From Acidiphilium sp. PA (GTDB lineage Bacteria > Pseudomonadota > Alphaproteobacteria > Acetobacterales > Acetobacteraceae), in the NCBI RefSeq assembly GCF_026191915.1, contig NZ_JAIMBY010000015.1:19056-83055 (forward strand): DNA of 64,000 nucleotides, written 5' to 3'. Each line of letters begins with the position of its first letter. Position 1 is the first letter of the stretch. The translations under genes were made by a program, and so were the position numbers. Of the stretch, positions 1 to 8,889 are shown piece after piece. Under the pieces are notes generated by a model. That model was given only the letters and a program-made list of their open reading frames with translations. It was not told where the DNA came from and searched no databases.

Positions 1-1
1 G

Positions 2-913
2 CGGCAGCGCATCGAGCAGCGGCGCGCCGAGGCGCTGCATGCGGGCAGGCCATTCGACGCTGCGCATGCCCTCGGCGTAGGCGGCATCGGGGATGGCGAT
101 TCCACTGTGGCGGAGTGCCGCGATGGCGATGCCGGCGTTGTCGCGCTGGTGCGCACCGTGCAGCGCGGGTTCGGGCAGGGTGAGGCGGCCGTGCCGGTCG
201 GTGTAGCGCAGCCCCGCTTGCGCCGGTTCGATGGTCCAGTCCCGGCCGCTGGCGGCGAGCGGAACGCCGAGGGATTGCGCCGTGGCCTGGATGACGGCGA
301 AGACATCCGGCCGTTGGCGACCGGTGATGGCGTGGGTGCCGGGCTTGATGATGCCGGATTTTTCATGGGCGATGATCGTATCGGTATCGCCGAGGAATTC
401 GCGGTGATCGAGCGAGATGGCGGTGATGGCGGCGGCGCGCGGCGGCGGGATGACGTTGGTGGCGTCGAATTTGCCGCCGAGCCCGACCTCGATCACCGCA
501 AGATCGGCCGGGGTGGCGGCGAACAGCACGAAGGCGGCGGCGGTGATGGCTTCGAACACCGTGATCGGCGCGGCCGCGTTGACCCGTTCGACCTCGGCGA
601 GGGCGGCATCCAGCGCATCGTCGCTCACCAGCGTGCCGGCCAGGCGGATGCGCTCGTTGAAGCGCACCAGATGCGGCGAGATATAGACATGGGTGCGCAG
701 CCCGGCGGCTTCGGCAATGGCGCGGATGAAGGCGCAGGTGCTGCCCTTGCCGTTGGTGCCGGCGACGTGGATGGTGGGCGGCAGCCGGCGCTCGGGGTGG
801 CCGAGCGCGGCGAGCAGGCGTTCGAGCCGTTCGAGGCGCAGATCGATCAGTTTGGGGTAGAGCGTGTGCAGACGCTCCAGCCGCTGGTCGATCCGCGAGG
901 CGATGGCGCTCAC
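2..913 (-). CDS. folC: Bifunctional folylpolyglutamate synthase / dihydrofolate synthase, 3' part missing
   Basis: FolC adds glutamate to dihydropteroate and to folates in the cytoplasm, using ATP. The 304 residues present read from a GTG at 913 whose GTGA overlaps the accD stop by 4 bp, so the two are translationally coupled. The P-loop reads [15 protein letters not shown] around residues 50-64, and [25 protein letters not shown] and [11 protein letters not shown] follow, all family signatures. A full FolC is about 420-440 residues, so the C-terminal Rossmann-like domain lies beyond the left edge. accD-folC is a standard alphaproteobacterial gene pair. The long frame on the opposite strand here is only a high-GC shadow. 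Confidence 0.93.
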   Translation of the reverse strand, partial: MSAIASRIDQRLERLHTLYPKLIDLRLERLERLLAALGHPERRLPPTIHVAGTNGKGSTCAFIRAIAEAAGLRTHVYISPHLVRFNERIRLAGTLVSDDALDAALAEVERVNAAAPITVFEAITAAAFVLFAATPADLAVIEVGLGGKFDATNVIPPPRAAAITAISLDHREFLGDTDTIIAHEKSGIIKPGTHAITGRQRPDVFAVIQATAQSLGVPLAASGRDWTIEPAQAGLRYTDRHGRLTLPEPALHGAHQRDNAGIAIAALRHSGIAIPDAAYAEGMRSVEWPARMQRLGAPLLDALP

Positions 914-1779
914 GCCGCGAGCGGTTCCGCCGCCGGGACGTGGAGCAGGCCGAGCAGGCGGCCGAGTGTTGCGGTAAGCTCGCCGCGCGGGGTGACCATG
1001 TCGATCATGCCGTGTTCGAGCAGATATTCGGCGCGCTGGAAGCCCTCCGGCAGTTTCTCGCGGATGGTCTCCTCGATCACGCGCGCGCCGGCGAAGCCGA
1101 TCAGCGCGTTGGGTTCGGCGATCTGGATGTCGCCCAGCATGGCGAAGGAGGCGGTGACGCCGCCGGTGGTGGGGTCGGTGAGGATCACGATATAGGGCAG
1201 GCCGGCCTCGCGCACCATTTGCACGGCGATGGTGGTGCGCGGCATCTGCATCAGGCTGATCGGGCCTTCCTGCATCCGCGCGCCGCCCGAAGCGGTGTAG
1301 ACGATGAGGGCGGCGCGTTGCAGCACGGCGAGGCGGGCGGCGCTGACCAGCGCCTCGCCCATCGCGGCACCCATCGAGCCGCCCATGAAGCGGAAATCCA
1401 TCGCCATGACGACGGCTTTATGGCCGCCGACGCTGCCGTGGGCGACCAGCACCGCATCGTCCATGCCGGTTTTTTTGCGCGAGTCCGACAGACGATCGGA
1501 GTAGCGCTTCTTGTCCTGAAACTTCAGCGGATCGGCCGGGACTTTCGGCAGGTCGATGCGGGTGAAACTGGCATCATCGAAGGTCCAGCCCAGGCGCTCC
1601 TGCGCGGTGGCGCGCATGTGATGGCCGCAATGCGGGCAGACTTTCCGCGCGGCTTCGAGCTCGCGGTGGAAGATCATCTGCTGGCATTGCGGACATTGGT
1701 GCCAGAGATTGTCCGGCGCTTCCTTGCGCCCCAGCAGGGTGCGGACGCGCGGGCGGACGAATTCGGTGAGCCAGTTCAT
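910..1779 (-). CDS. accD: Acetyl-CoA carboxylase carboxyltransferase subunit beta
   Basis: This is the beta subunit of the carboxyltransferase half of acetyl-CoA carboxylase, which with AccA transfers the carboxyl from biotin to acetyl-CoA to make malonyl-CoA, the first step of fatty acid synthesis. The 289-residue protein is of normal length. The N-terminal zinc ribbon has Cys29, Cys32, Cys48 and Cys51, and the crotonase-fold core contains [12 protein letters not shown] and [18 protein letters not shown]. It lies 10 bp after an unknown small protein and overlaps folC. Its carboxylation chemistry depends on biotin, made by the bio genes at 17-22 kb. Confidence 0.97.
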   Translation of the reverse strand: MNWLTEFVRPRVRTLLGRKEAPDNLWHQCPQCQQMIFHRELEAARKVCPHCGHHMRATAQERLGWTFDDASFTRIDLPKVPADPLKFQDKKRYSDRLSDSRKKTGMDDAVLVAHGSVGGHKAVVMAMDFRFMGGSMGAAMGEALVSAARLAVLQRAALIVYTASGGARMQEGPISLMQMPRTTIAVQMVREAGLPYIVILTDPTTGGVTASFAMLGDIQIAEPNALIGFAGARVIEETIREKLPEGFQRAEYLLEHGMIDMVTPRGELTATLGRLLGLLHVPAAEPLAA

Positions 1780-1789
1780 CGTGGCGCGA

Positions 1790-2236
1790 TCAGAAGATGT
1801 CGTTGATGATGCTGTCGCCGATGCCGAACCCGGCGCCCATGGTGATGGCGCGCCCGAAACCCGAGTTCAGGAAGCCGCCGAGGATGCCGCCCTGCTGCTG
1901 CGGCGGGTAGCCCTGTTGCGGCGGGTAGCCCTGTGGCGGGTAATTCTGTTGCTGCGGGGCGCCCCAGGGCTGCTGGGTCTGCGGCACCGAGCTCATCGGC
2001 GGCGCCTGGTTGGCGACGAAGCCGTGCAGCGCCTGCAGCAGGTTGGCGACCTGATTCTGCTCGGCCTGGATCGCCAGGGCGATCTCTTTCAGATCGAGCA
2101 TCCATTCCCGCGCATCCGGGTTGCCGGCCTGCGATGCGGCCTGCAATTTGCCCGCCAGGGCCTTGAGGGACTGCACGGTCTGATCGGCCTGACCCTGCAG
2201 TTGGGAATACTGGCTGTCGATGGTCTGGATATCCAT
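1790..2236 (-). CDS. Small Pro/Gln/Tyr-rich protein of unknown function
   Basis: I do not recognise this 148-residue protein. Residues 1-75 look helical and polar, with a Gln-rich heptad-like pattern that could be a coiled coil. Residues about 78-115 are low complexity with repeated PPQ/GYPPQQ units, and the last 30 residues are glycine-rich and hydrophobic ([20 protein letters not shown]), resembling the C-terminal tail of DUF2076-type proteins. An AGGAG sits upstream of the ATG. It is the first gene of a likely operon with accD 10 bp downstream, a place often held by trpA in relatives, so expression is probably tied to accD-folC. No signal peptide is evident. Confidence 0.75.
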   Translation of the reverse strand: MDIQTIDSQYSQLQGQADQTVQSLKALAGKLQAASQAGNPDAREWMLDLKEIALAIQAEQNQVANLLQALHGFVANQAPPMSSVPQTQQPWGAPQQQNYPPQGYPPQQGYPPQQQGGILGGFLNSGFGRAITMGAGFGIGDSIINDIF

Positions 2237-2308
2237 GATCGCGGCTCCTGGGAGGTTGTCCGTCCTATATAGGCGCTCTCCGGCCGAAAGTCAGGCGGGG
2301 CCGAACCC

Positions 2309-3052
2309 TCATGCGGCCTGACGCGCGCCGGTGCGATAGGCGGCGCAGGCGGCACCGAACGCGGCGAACAGGCGCTGACGGTCCGGCGCGCCCAGCACGT
2401 CCCATTCCGGATGCCATTGCACGGCGAGGGCGAAGCCCTTGGCATCCGCGACGCGGACCGCTTCGATCGTGCCGTCCGGCGCGGTCGCTTCGACCACGAG
2501 GCGGGGCGCGAGGCGGTCGATCGCCTGGCCGTGCAGCGAATTGACCATGATCGTCTCGCTGCCGCAGATCCGCGCGATACTGCCGGTCAGGCTGACCGGA
2601 TGGCGGACGGCGTATTGTTCGGCGCGGGTACCGACGCCGCCGCGATGATCGTTGCGGCCGGGTACGGTGTGGACCTGCTGATGCAGCGTGCCGCCGAGCG
2701 CGACGTTGAGTTCCTGCAAGCCGCGGCAGATGCCGAATACCGGCATGCCGCGCGCGATGGCGGCGAGCAGCAGGGGCAGGGTTGTCGCATCGCGGTCCGG
2801 GTCGTGCGCGTCGGGGGTTTCATCGATGGTCGCGCCGTAGCGCGCGGGCATGACGTTGCTCGGGCTGCCGTTGAACAGGATGCCGTCCAGCCGGTCGAGC
2901 ACGGCGAGCATGGCTTCGCCTTCCGGCGGGATGAGCAGGGGCACCGCATCGGCCGCGCGCATCAGGGCCTCGCCGTAGCGGGCGGGGGTGGCGTGCTGGT
3001 GGTGGTTGTTGATGAGCTTGGTGCAGGCGGGGATGCCGATGATGTTTGTCAT
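2309..3052 (-). CDS. Class I glutamine amidotransferase, gamma-glutamyl-GABA hydrolase (PuuD) family
   Basis: A peptidase C26 family protein of 247 residues from the ATG at 3052; an upstream in-frame ATG at 3085 would add 11 residues that do not look conserved. The nucleophile elbow is VFGICRGLQELN with Cys109, and the catalytic His-Glu pair is in VQWHPEWD near the C-terminus. PuuD-type enzymes hydrolyse gamma-glutamyl-gamma-aminobutyrate in putrescine breakdown, but no other puu gene is nearby, so the true substrate is open. It is separated by about 70 bp from the small protein gene downstream. Confidence 0.85.
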   Translation of the reverse strand: MTNIIGIPACTKLINNHHQHATPARYGEALMRAADAVPLLIPPEGEAMLAVLDRLDGILFNGSPSNVMPARYGATIDETPDAHDPDRDATTLPLLLAAIARGMPVFGICRGLQELNVALGGTLHQQVHTVPGRNDHRGGVGTRAEQYAVRHPVSLTGSIARICGSETIMVNSLHGQAIDRLAPRLVVEATAPDGTIEAVRVADAKGFALAVQWHPEWDVLGAPDRQRLFAAFGAACAAYRTGARQAA

Positions 3053-3116
3053 GACCCCGGTGTTTATCGGGATGGCGCGCGCCATCCAATCAGATTTTTC
3101 TCATGGCTGGGTGTTG

Positions 3117-4319
3117 TCACGGCGGATTTCGGGGGCGGAACCGGCCGGCGAGCACGGCGAGGGCGGCGCAGCCGAGCATGGTGAACGCCATCGGCCGGGC
3201 GGTGCCATCCGCGAAGCCGCCGACCACGGCGCCGGCGATCGCGCCGCCGAGATACTGCCACGTGCCCATCAGCGCGGAGGCCGAGCCGGCATGCGCCTGA
3301 TGGCGCGACAGGGCGGCCACCATCGTGCTCGGCAGGGCGAACCCATAGCTGGCCTGGCAGACGAACAGGGCGAGCACGAGGGCAACGGCGCCGCTGCCCA
3401 GCACCGCTGCCGTGCTCAGGGCGAGCGTGCCGCCGAGCAGCAGGAGGATCGAGGCGCCGATCACCGGCCGCAGGCCGACGCGGGCGACCAGATGCGGGTT
3501 CCATTGGTTAAAGCCGATATAAATTGCGGCGTTGGCGCCGAACAGGGCCGCATAGGCGAGCGGCCGCCAGTGGAACTGGCCGATGAACACGCCCGGTGTG
3601 CCGGTGAGATAGGCGAACAGCGCGCCGATCGCGAAGGTGCCGGTCAGCGCGTTGGTGAGAAAGGCGCGGTCGGTCGCGATCTGCCCGTAGCGAAGCAGGA
3701 TCGAGCGGAAGCCGATCAGGCTGCGGCGCGCCGCGGGCAGCGTGTCGGGCAGTTTGAACCAGACCAGGGCGAGTGCGGCAACGCCGTAGGCGGCGGCGAT
3801 CACGAAAATCCACCGCCAGGACCCGACCGAGACGACGGCGCTGCCGATGATCGGCGCGATGATCGGTGCCACGCCCATGACCAGCATGAGTTTGGAGAAC
3901 AGCATGGCGGCGGCCGGGCCATCCGCCACGTCGCGCACCATGGCCCGGGGGATGACGACCGAGGCCGAGCCGCCGAACGCGGCGAGCAGGCGGAAGGCGG
4001 AAAGCGCGCTCGTATTCCAGGCGAGGGCGCAGCCGAGCGAGGCGAGGGTGTAGAGTGTGAGGCCGAGCAGGATCGGCAGCCGGCGGCCCGCGCGATCCGA
4101 GAAGGGGCCCTGCGTCATCTGACCGATCGCAAGACCGGCGAAATAGGCCGCCAGCGTCAGTCCCGGGCCGGCGGGGTCATGGAAATCGCGGGCGATGGTG
4201 GGAAAAGCGGGTAGATACATATCGACCGAGACCGGCCCGATCGCGATCAGGAAGCCAAGCAGCAAGGGCAGCCGGCGTGGCGGCGCGGGTGTCGCGACGA
4301 GGGTCTGGGGGGCGGACAT
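3117..4319 (-). CDS. Bcr/CflA-type MFS multidrug exporter
   Basis: A 12-helix major facilitator of 400 residues in the inner membrane. The signature of the Bcr/CflA drug-resistance branch, GPVSVDMYLPAFP, is in the first helix region (about residues 28-40), followed by the SDRAGRRLPILLG loop-2 motif. Export of drugs or small metabolites by proton antiport is inferred from the family; no substrate can be read from sequence. The start is preceded by an AT-rich stretch at 4395-4435 that is the likely promoter region. Its stop is about 65 bp from the amidotransferase start, so co-transcription is possible. Confidence 0.88.
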   Translation of the reverse strand: MSAPQTLVATPAPPRRLPLLLGFLIAIGPVSVDMYLPAFPTIARDFHDPAGPGLTLAAYFAGLAIGQMTQGPFSDRAGRRLPILLGLTLYTLASLGCALAWNTSALSAFRLLAAFGGSASVVIPRAMVRDVADGPAAAMLFSKLMLVMGVAPIIAPIIGSAVVSVGSWRWIFVIAAAYGVAALALVWFKLPDTLPAARRSLIGFRSILLRYGQIATDRAFLTNALTGTFAIGALFAYLTGTPGVFIGQFHWRPLAYAALFGANAAIYIGFNQWNPHLVARVGLRPVIGASILLLLGGTLALSTAAVLGSGAVALVLALFVCQASYGFALPSTMVAALSRHQAHAGSASALMGTWQYLGGAIAGAVVGGFADGTARPMAFTMLGCAALAVLAGRFRPRNPP

Positions 4320-4474
4320 CGTACCAGTCTAACGGCTTGGTGATCGGGCGTGAACCTGCCCGCAGGTTGACCCAGGCGTGACAGGGCGGATTTTTGTGTT
4401 TTGATATCATGACAATAACGAATAAGAAATAAAAAAAGATCTGCCCCGGTGGGGTTCGCTCGATCGTGCCCGCC

Positions 4475-5062
4475 CTACGCCTGCCGCGCCGGCGCTGCCG
4501 GTGGTGGCGTGAAAGCGACAGCCGCGGCGCACGCCGTGCTGTTCGAACGATCGGGGTAGCTCACCCATTTCATGACGATATTGAGGTCCTGGATGATCGT
4601 TTCGGCTTCGATTGTCTGCCCGTCGGGGCGTTCGATGCTGGCCGTGGTGTGGCCGTCCTCGATCAGGGTAAGATCATAGCCGCGTTCAAGCGCGCCATAG
4701 GCGGTGGCGCGGATGCACCAGTTGGTCGCCGCCCCTGCCAGCACGATATGGGTCACTTCAAGTCTCCGCAGGATTTCGGTCAGCCCGGTTTTCTCGAACG
4801 CCGAGTTGAAATGCTTGTCGATCATCGGTTCACCGTCGGCCGGCACCAGCGCGGGGACCAGTTGCCACGCCGGACTCCCCTGGATCAGGTCCTCGTCCGC
4901 GTGCCGCACCCAGATGACCGGAACAAGCCGGCTTCGCGCGCGCTCGACGGCCTGGGCGATGTTGCCGATGATCCGATCCGCATCCCAGGCGTCGCGCATG
5001 ACGCCGATTTGCGCATCAACAACGATCAGAGCGGTTTTGCCTTGTGGTGTTGTCATCGTCAT
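4475..5062 (-). CDS. Isochorismatase-family cysteine hydrolase, catalytic triad intact
   Basis: A 195-residue isochorismatase-fold hydrolase with the full Asp-Lys-Cys triad: Asp16 in LIVVDAQ, Lys83 in MIDKHFNSAF and Cys116 in GAATNWCIRATA. Members hydrolyse isochorismate, nicotinamide, ureidoacrylate or related amides; the substrate here is unknown. A GGAGGAG lies just upstream of the ATG at 5062. It is divergent from a marR gene whose intergenic region carries a dyad operator, and a second isochorismatase-fold gene lies on the other side of marR, so MarR control of both is likely. The tail after about residue 175 is Ala/Pro-rich and nonconserved. Confidence 0.88.
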   Translation of the reverse strand: MTMTTPQGKTALIVVDAQIGVMRDAWDADRIIGNIAQAVERARSRLVPVIWVRHADEDLIQGSPAWQLVPALVPADGEPMIDKHFNSAFEKTGLTEILRRLEVTHIVLAGAATNWCIRATAYGALERGYDLTLIEDGHTTASIERPDGQTIEAETIIQDLNIVMKWVSYPDRSNSTACAAAVAFTPPPAAPARQA

Positions 5063-5250
5063 TGTCTCCTCCGGTTTGGCGGGATTGTGGTGATGGGGCC
5101 GGCTGATCGGTCAGGCTCATCGGTAACAGAGCGCATGGCGTCCGTCACGCCGCACCGCGTCGGGGTCTGAACGTCGGCACGCCCAGCGTCCGGATGCCCA
5201 CGGCACCGCCTGAATGCGCAAGGCAAGGCGGACCGATCAATCAGGCAATC

Positions 5251-5269
5251 TGACAAGGTTAACTTGACA
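5251..5269. promoter_or_regulatory. 19-bp dyad, candidate MarR operator
   Basis: TGACAAG-GTTAA-CTTGACA forms a dyad with 7-bp arms matching at six of seven positions (TGnCAAG / CTTGnCA). It lies between the divergent isochorismatase gene (start 5062) and marR (start 5300), 31 bp before the marR ATG. Size and symmetry fit a MarR-family operator. The right arm contains TTGACA, but I see no -10 at the right spacing, so the promoter itself is unresolved. Confidence 0.55.
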
Positions 5270-5299
5270 GTTTATCTTACTATATGGCAATCGATCGGC

Positions 5300-5752
5300 A
5301 TGAACGACGAACCGAACCATCGCCGAACCGTCACCGCTCCGGCTCTGGCCCAGGATCTTCGCGCGCTGCTCGGCAAGCTGAAACGCCGGTTGCGCGAGCA
5401 GGGGCATGCGGGAGACCTCACCCCGTCCCAGGCATCCGTCCTGTTGCGGCTCGAGACGAATGGTCCGGCAACAGCCGCGGCGCTGGCGCGCGCCGAAGGG
5501 ATGCGTCCGCAATCCATCGGGCCGCTCATTACCGCACTCGAGAGCGCAGGTTTGGTCAGCGGCGCGCCCGACCCCAGGGACGGCAGGCAGACCCTGCTCT
5601 CGCTCACCGAGGCCTGCCGCACCTGGGCGCACGCACAGCGCGCCGCAAAACAGGATTGGCTGACCCGCACCATCGAGGCCCGGCTTTCCGCGCAGGAGCA
5701 GACCAACCTCGCCGCCTGCCTCGCGCTGCTCAACCGGCTCGTCGATGACTGA
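5300..5752 (+). CDS. MarR-family transcriptional regulator
   Basis: A 150-residue winged-helix regulator starting at the ATG at 5300; the frame is open back to a TTG at 5264 but that lies inside the putative operator, so I reject it. The helix-turn-helix is in LTPSQASVLLRLETNG through GMRPQSIGPLITALESAG, and the wing is DPRDGRQTLLSLTEA. MarR proteins bind DNA as dimers and usually release on ligand binding, repressing their own and an adjacent gene. Isochorismatase-fold genes on both sides are the natural targets. The next start is 55 bp downstream on the same strand. Confidence 0.92.
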   Translation: MNDEPNHRRTVTAPALAQDLRALLGKLKRRLREQGHAGDLTPSQASVLLRLETNGPATAAALARAEGMRPQSIGPLITALESAGLVSGAPDPRDGRQTLLSLTEACRTWAHAQRAAKQDWLTRTIEARLSAQEQTNLAACLALLNRLVDD

Positions 5753-5807
5753 CGGTGCCCGCCCGGGCGCATGCAATGAACCCGATCTGATTTTGAAAGG
5801 ATATCCC

Positions 5808-6371
5808 ATGGCGGTCACCACGCTCGACCCGAACACGGCCCTCATCATCGTCGATCTGCAGAAGGGTATCGTCGCCCTACCCGTCGTCCACCCCATCGGT
5901 GGCATCATCGAGCGTGCGTGCGCGCTCGCCGCCGCCTTCCGCGCGCACCACCTGCCGGTGGTGCTCGTGAACGTGGCCGGCGGCGCGCCGGGCCGGACGG
6001 AACAACCGGCGCAAACCGGACCTCTCCCGGAAGGGTGGACGGATATCATTCCTGATCTGCAACAACAGTCCGGTGACATCCTGATCACGAAGCGAAGCTG
6101 GGGTGCATTCGCGCGCACCGATCTCGAAGCGCGCCTGCGGGCGCTGGGCGTCACCCAGGTGGTGATCGCCGGCATCGCGACCGGAACCGGCGTGGAAGCC
6201 ACCGCGCGTCAGGCCTACGAGCAGGGGTTCAATGTCACTTTGGCCATCGACGCCATGACCGACCGGCGCCGTGAGGCGCATGACCACAGCATCAAGACCG
6301 TCTTTCCGCGCCTGGGTGAAACCGGCACCACCCAGGACATCATCGCCCTGCTGTCGGCAAGGAACCCCTGA
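5808..6371 (+). CDS. Isochorismatase-fold protein lacking the nucleophilic cysteine
   Basis: A 187-residue isochorismatase-fold protein, start chosen at the ATG at 5808 behind a GAAAGG. Asp16 (LIIVDLQKG) and Lys95 (LITKRSWGAF) of the triad are present, but the position of the catalytic cysteine is Gly128 in AGIATGTGVEATA, where the paralogue at 4475-5062 has Cys116. Cys-less members of the family are known as a distinct subgroup, so it may bind a ligand or use other chemistry rather than hydrolysing through a thioester. It follows marR on the same strand and precedes a small membrane protein by 2 bp, suggesting one transcript through to the MFS gene. Confidence 0.85.
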   Translation: MAVTTLDPNTALIIVDLQKGIVALPVVHPIGGIIERACALAAAFRAHHLPVVLVNVAGGAPGRTEQPAQTGPLPEGWTDIIPDLQQQSGDILITKRSWGAFARTDLEARLRALGVTQVVIAGIATGTGVEATARQAYEQGFNVTLAIDAMTDRRREAHDHSIKTVFPRLGETGTTQDIIALLSARNP

Positions 6372-6373
6372 GC

Positions 6374-6703
6374 ATGGCATGGCCCGACCTGGTGTCCTAT
6401 GTCTTCGGCGGTGGATTCCTCGCGAACGCGATCCCGCATCTGGTCAGCGGCATGATGGGCAGGGCATTCCAGAGCCCTTTCGCCAAACCGCCGGGACGAG
6501 GGCTCTCGTCGTCGACGGTGAATGTCCTGTGGGGTAGCGGCAATATCGTGATCGGGTATCTCCTGATATGCCGCGTCGGTGATTTCCGATTGAGGAGCAC
6601 GGGCGATGCGCTGGCATGCGGTGCCGGTGCGCTGCTGATCGCCGTCTTCTCCGCCCGGCACTTTGGCCGCCTGCACGGCGGCGATCGGCCGGCGCCTCGA
6701 TGA
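6374..6703 (+). CDS. Small membrane protein of unknown function
   Basis: 109 residues with three or four hydrophobic segments (about 5-25, 50-66, 78-95) and no recognisable domain. The start ATG is 2 bp after the stop of the isochorismatase-fold gene and its end overlaps the MFS start by 4 bp (ATGA), so the three are translationally coupled. Role unknown; an accessory to the adjacent transporter is a guess from position only. Confidence 0.7.
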   Translation: MAWPDLVSYVFGGGFLANAIPHLVSGMMGRAFQSPFAKPPGRGLSSSTVNVLWGSGNIVIGYLLICRVGDFRLRSTGDALACGAGALLIAVFSARHFGRLHGGDRPAPR

Positions 6704-7926
6704 TGGCGCCGTGGCGCGGCCTTTTCCGATCCCTGCGCCGTTTCAATTATCGGGTCTGGGTCGCCGGCGCTTTCGTCTCCGACATCGGCACCTGGATACA
6801 GCGCACCGCCCAGGACTGGCTGGTCTTCGCCCAGCTCACCCATCACGACGCCTCCGCTGTCGGTGTCGTCATGGCGTTGCAATTCGCACCCCAATTGCTG
6901 CTGTCGCCCTGGACCGGCTTTGCCGCCGATCATTTCAACCAGCGCAGGCTGCTGATCCTCACCCAGGCCACAATGGGCGCGCTTGCCGTCGCGCTCGGTA
7001 TCCTGACCGTCGCCGGCGTCGTCCGGCTTTGGCATGTCGACCTTTTTGCCTGCCTGTTCGGCAGCGCGGCCGCGTTCGACGCACCCGTCCGCCAGACCTT
7101 CGTCGCCGAACTGGTGGGCGATGAAGACCTGCCCAACGCGGTGGCACTCAACGCGACCTCGTTCAACGCCGCACGCATGATCGGACCCGCCCTCGCCGGC
7201 CTGCTCATCACCGCGACCGGCACCGGTTGGGCGTTTCTGATCAATGGCGTTTCCTTCGTCGCGGTGCTGATCTCGCTTGCCTGCCTGCGCGCGGCCGCAC
7301 TCCGCCCGAACGCCAGGGCACACCGCGCCAAGGGCAGCTTCGCCGAAGGGTTGCGCTATGTATGGGGGCGGCCGGACCTCAAGGCGATGCTCGGCATGCT
7401 GTTTCTGATCGGCACATTCGCGCTGAATGTTCCGATCTTCATATCCACCATGGCGGTCAGGGTCTTCCATGCCGGCGCCCGCGGATACGGCCTGCTGTCA
7501 TCGATCATGGCGATCGGCACGGTGGCCGGGGCATTGCTCGCCGCGGGCCGGCGTCAGGCGCGATTCAGCACCGTGATCCTGGGGGCGGCCCTGCTCGGGA
7601 CCGGCTGCCTGCTCGCCGCGCTTGCGCCGAACTACTGGCTGTTTGCAGCGGCCCTCGTGATCATCGGTATCGCCGCTCTGACGTTCGCCAACACGACCAA
7701 CAGCCTGATGCAGCTCTCGACCGCGCCCGCCATGCGCGGGCGTGTCATGGCACTGCGGGTCGGCGTCGCACTGGGGGGCACGCCGATCGGTGCACCGGTC
7801 GTCGGCTGGGTGGCGGACCATTGCGGACCACGCTGGTCACTCGCTGTCGGTGCCATTTCGGGTTTCGCCGCGGCGATCCTCGGCGCCTACGCCCTGACGC
7901 GCCTGCCGCCGCGATCTTCGGATTGA
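6700..7926 (+). CDS. MFS transporter, EntS/MFS_3-like exporter
   Basis: A 408-residue, roughly 12-helix major facilitator. FVSDIGTWIQRTAQDWLV in helix 1 and GFAADHFNQRRLL in loop 2-3 match the EntS-like group that exports siderophores and other small molecules. The ATG at 6700 overlaps the preceding stop as ATGA; the frame continues upstream but would run through the membrane-protein gene. With marR and isochorismatase-fold proteins in the same cluster, export of a product of that chemistry is plausible but unproven. The 160 bp to sdhB are featureless. Confidence 0.88.
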   Translation: MMAPWRGLFRSLRRFNYRVWVAGAFVSDIGTWIQRTAQDWLVFAQLTHHDASAVGVVMALQFAPQLLLSPWTGFAADHFNQRRLLILTQATMGALAVALGILTVAGVVRLWHVDLFACLFGSAAAFDAPVRQTFVAELVGDEDLPNAVALNATSFNAARMIGPALAGLLITATGTGWAFLINGVSFVAVLISLACLRAAALRPNARAHRAKGSFAEGLRYVWGRPDLKAMLGMLFLIGTFALNVPIFISTMAVRVFHAGARGYGLLSSIMAIGTVAGALLAAGRRQARFSTVILGAALLGTGCLLAALAPNYWLFAAALVIIGIAALTFANTTNSLMQLSTAPAMRGRVMALRVGVALGGTPIGAPVVGWVADHCGPRWSLAVGAISGFAAAILGAYALTRLPPRSSD

Positions 7927-8090
7927 GATGTCGCCGGGGAGAAACACCCTCGATCAATGCGCGCCGCGAACCACGACCCACCGCGCCGACCACGCCATCC
8001 CATGTGCCGGCGGCCGGCGATGATCCGGTTGCAGACGACCCGCCCATGTCACACGATGCCGCTGCCGCGCCACCTCGATCGGGTCGCGCT

Positions 8091-8873
8091 CTACCCCTGC
8101 CGCTCGACCATCAACTGCTTGATCTTGCCGATCGCCTTGGCAGGATTCAGTCCCTTCGGGCAGGTCTGCGTGCAGTTCATGATGGTATGGCAGCGATAGA
8201 GCTTGAACGGGTCTTCCAGCGCATCCAGCCGTTTGCCGGTGCTCTCATCCCGCGAATCCGCAATCCAGCGATACGCCGCCATCAGCACAGCCGGCCCAAG
8301 GTAACGATCGCCGTTCCACCAGTAGGACGGGCAGGATGTCGTGCAGCAGAAGCACAAAATGCACTCCCACAACCCATCGATATCGGCGCGTTCCTCGATG
8401 CTCTGCAGCCGCTCGCCATCCGGCGGGGCGGGGGTCTCGGACTGCAACCACGGCTCGATCGAACGATATTGCGCATAGGCCTGCGTCAAATCGGGTACCA
8501 GATCCTTCACCACCGCCATATGCGGCAGCGGGTTGATCCTGACGTCGGCCTTCACCTCGTCGATCGGCTTGAGGCACGCGAGCGTGTTGGTGCCGTCGAT
8601 GTTCATCGCGCACGACCCGCAGATGCCCTCTCGGCAGGAGCGGCGGAACGTCAGCGTCGGGTCGATCTCGTTCTTGATCTTGATCAGCGCATCCAGCACC
8701 ATCGGCCCGCACTGATCGAGATCGATTTCGTACGTATCGGTGTGCGGATTGCCGCCATCATCGGGGTTCCAGCGATAGACCTGAAAGTTTTTCACGCGCG
8801 TCGCCCCGGGCGCCGCCTTGTGGGTGGTCCCGGCGGTGACGCGGCTGTTCTTCGGAAGGGTCAGTTCGGCCAT
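8091..8873 (-). CDS. sdhB: Succinate dehydrogenase iron-sulfur subunit
   Basis: Iron-sulfur subunit of complex II, passing electrons from SdhA to ubiquinone. The 260 residues carry all clusters: 2Fe-2S ligands Cys80, Cys85, Cys88 and Cys100 ([14 protein letters not shown]), 4Fe-4S ligands Cys171, Cys174, Cys177 with Cys238, and 3Fe-4S ligands Cys181, Cys228 and Cys234. The two Trp residues at 185-186 near the quinone site are present. It is the last gene of a compact sdhCDAB operon, 16 bp after sdhA. Confidence 0.97.
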   Translation of the reverse strand: MAELTLPKNSRVTAGTTHKAAPGATRVKNFQVYRWNPDDGGNPHTDTYEIDLDQCGPMVLDALIKIKNEIDPTLTFRRSCREGICGSCAMNIDGTNTLACLKPIDEVKADVRINPLPHMAVVKDLVPDLTQAYAQYRSIEPWLQSETPAPPDGERLQSIEERADIDGLWECILCFCCTTSCPSYWWNGDRYLGPAVLMAAYRWIADSRDESTGKRLDALEDPFKLYRCHTIMNCTQTCPKGLNPAKAIGKIKQLMVERQG

Positions 8874-8889
8874 GATTCGAAACCTCTGA

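Noticed and set aside
5264..5299. TTG at 5264 as marR start and TTGACA there as a -35 box
   Set aside because: The added 12 residues are not MarR-like and cover a probable operator; no -10 hexamer is found at 16-18 bp.
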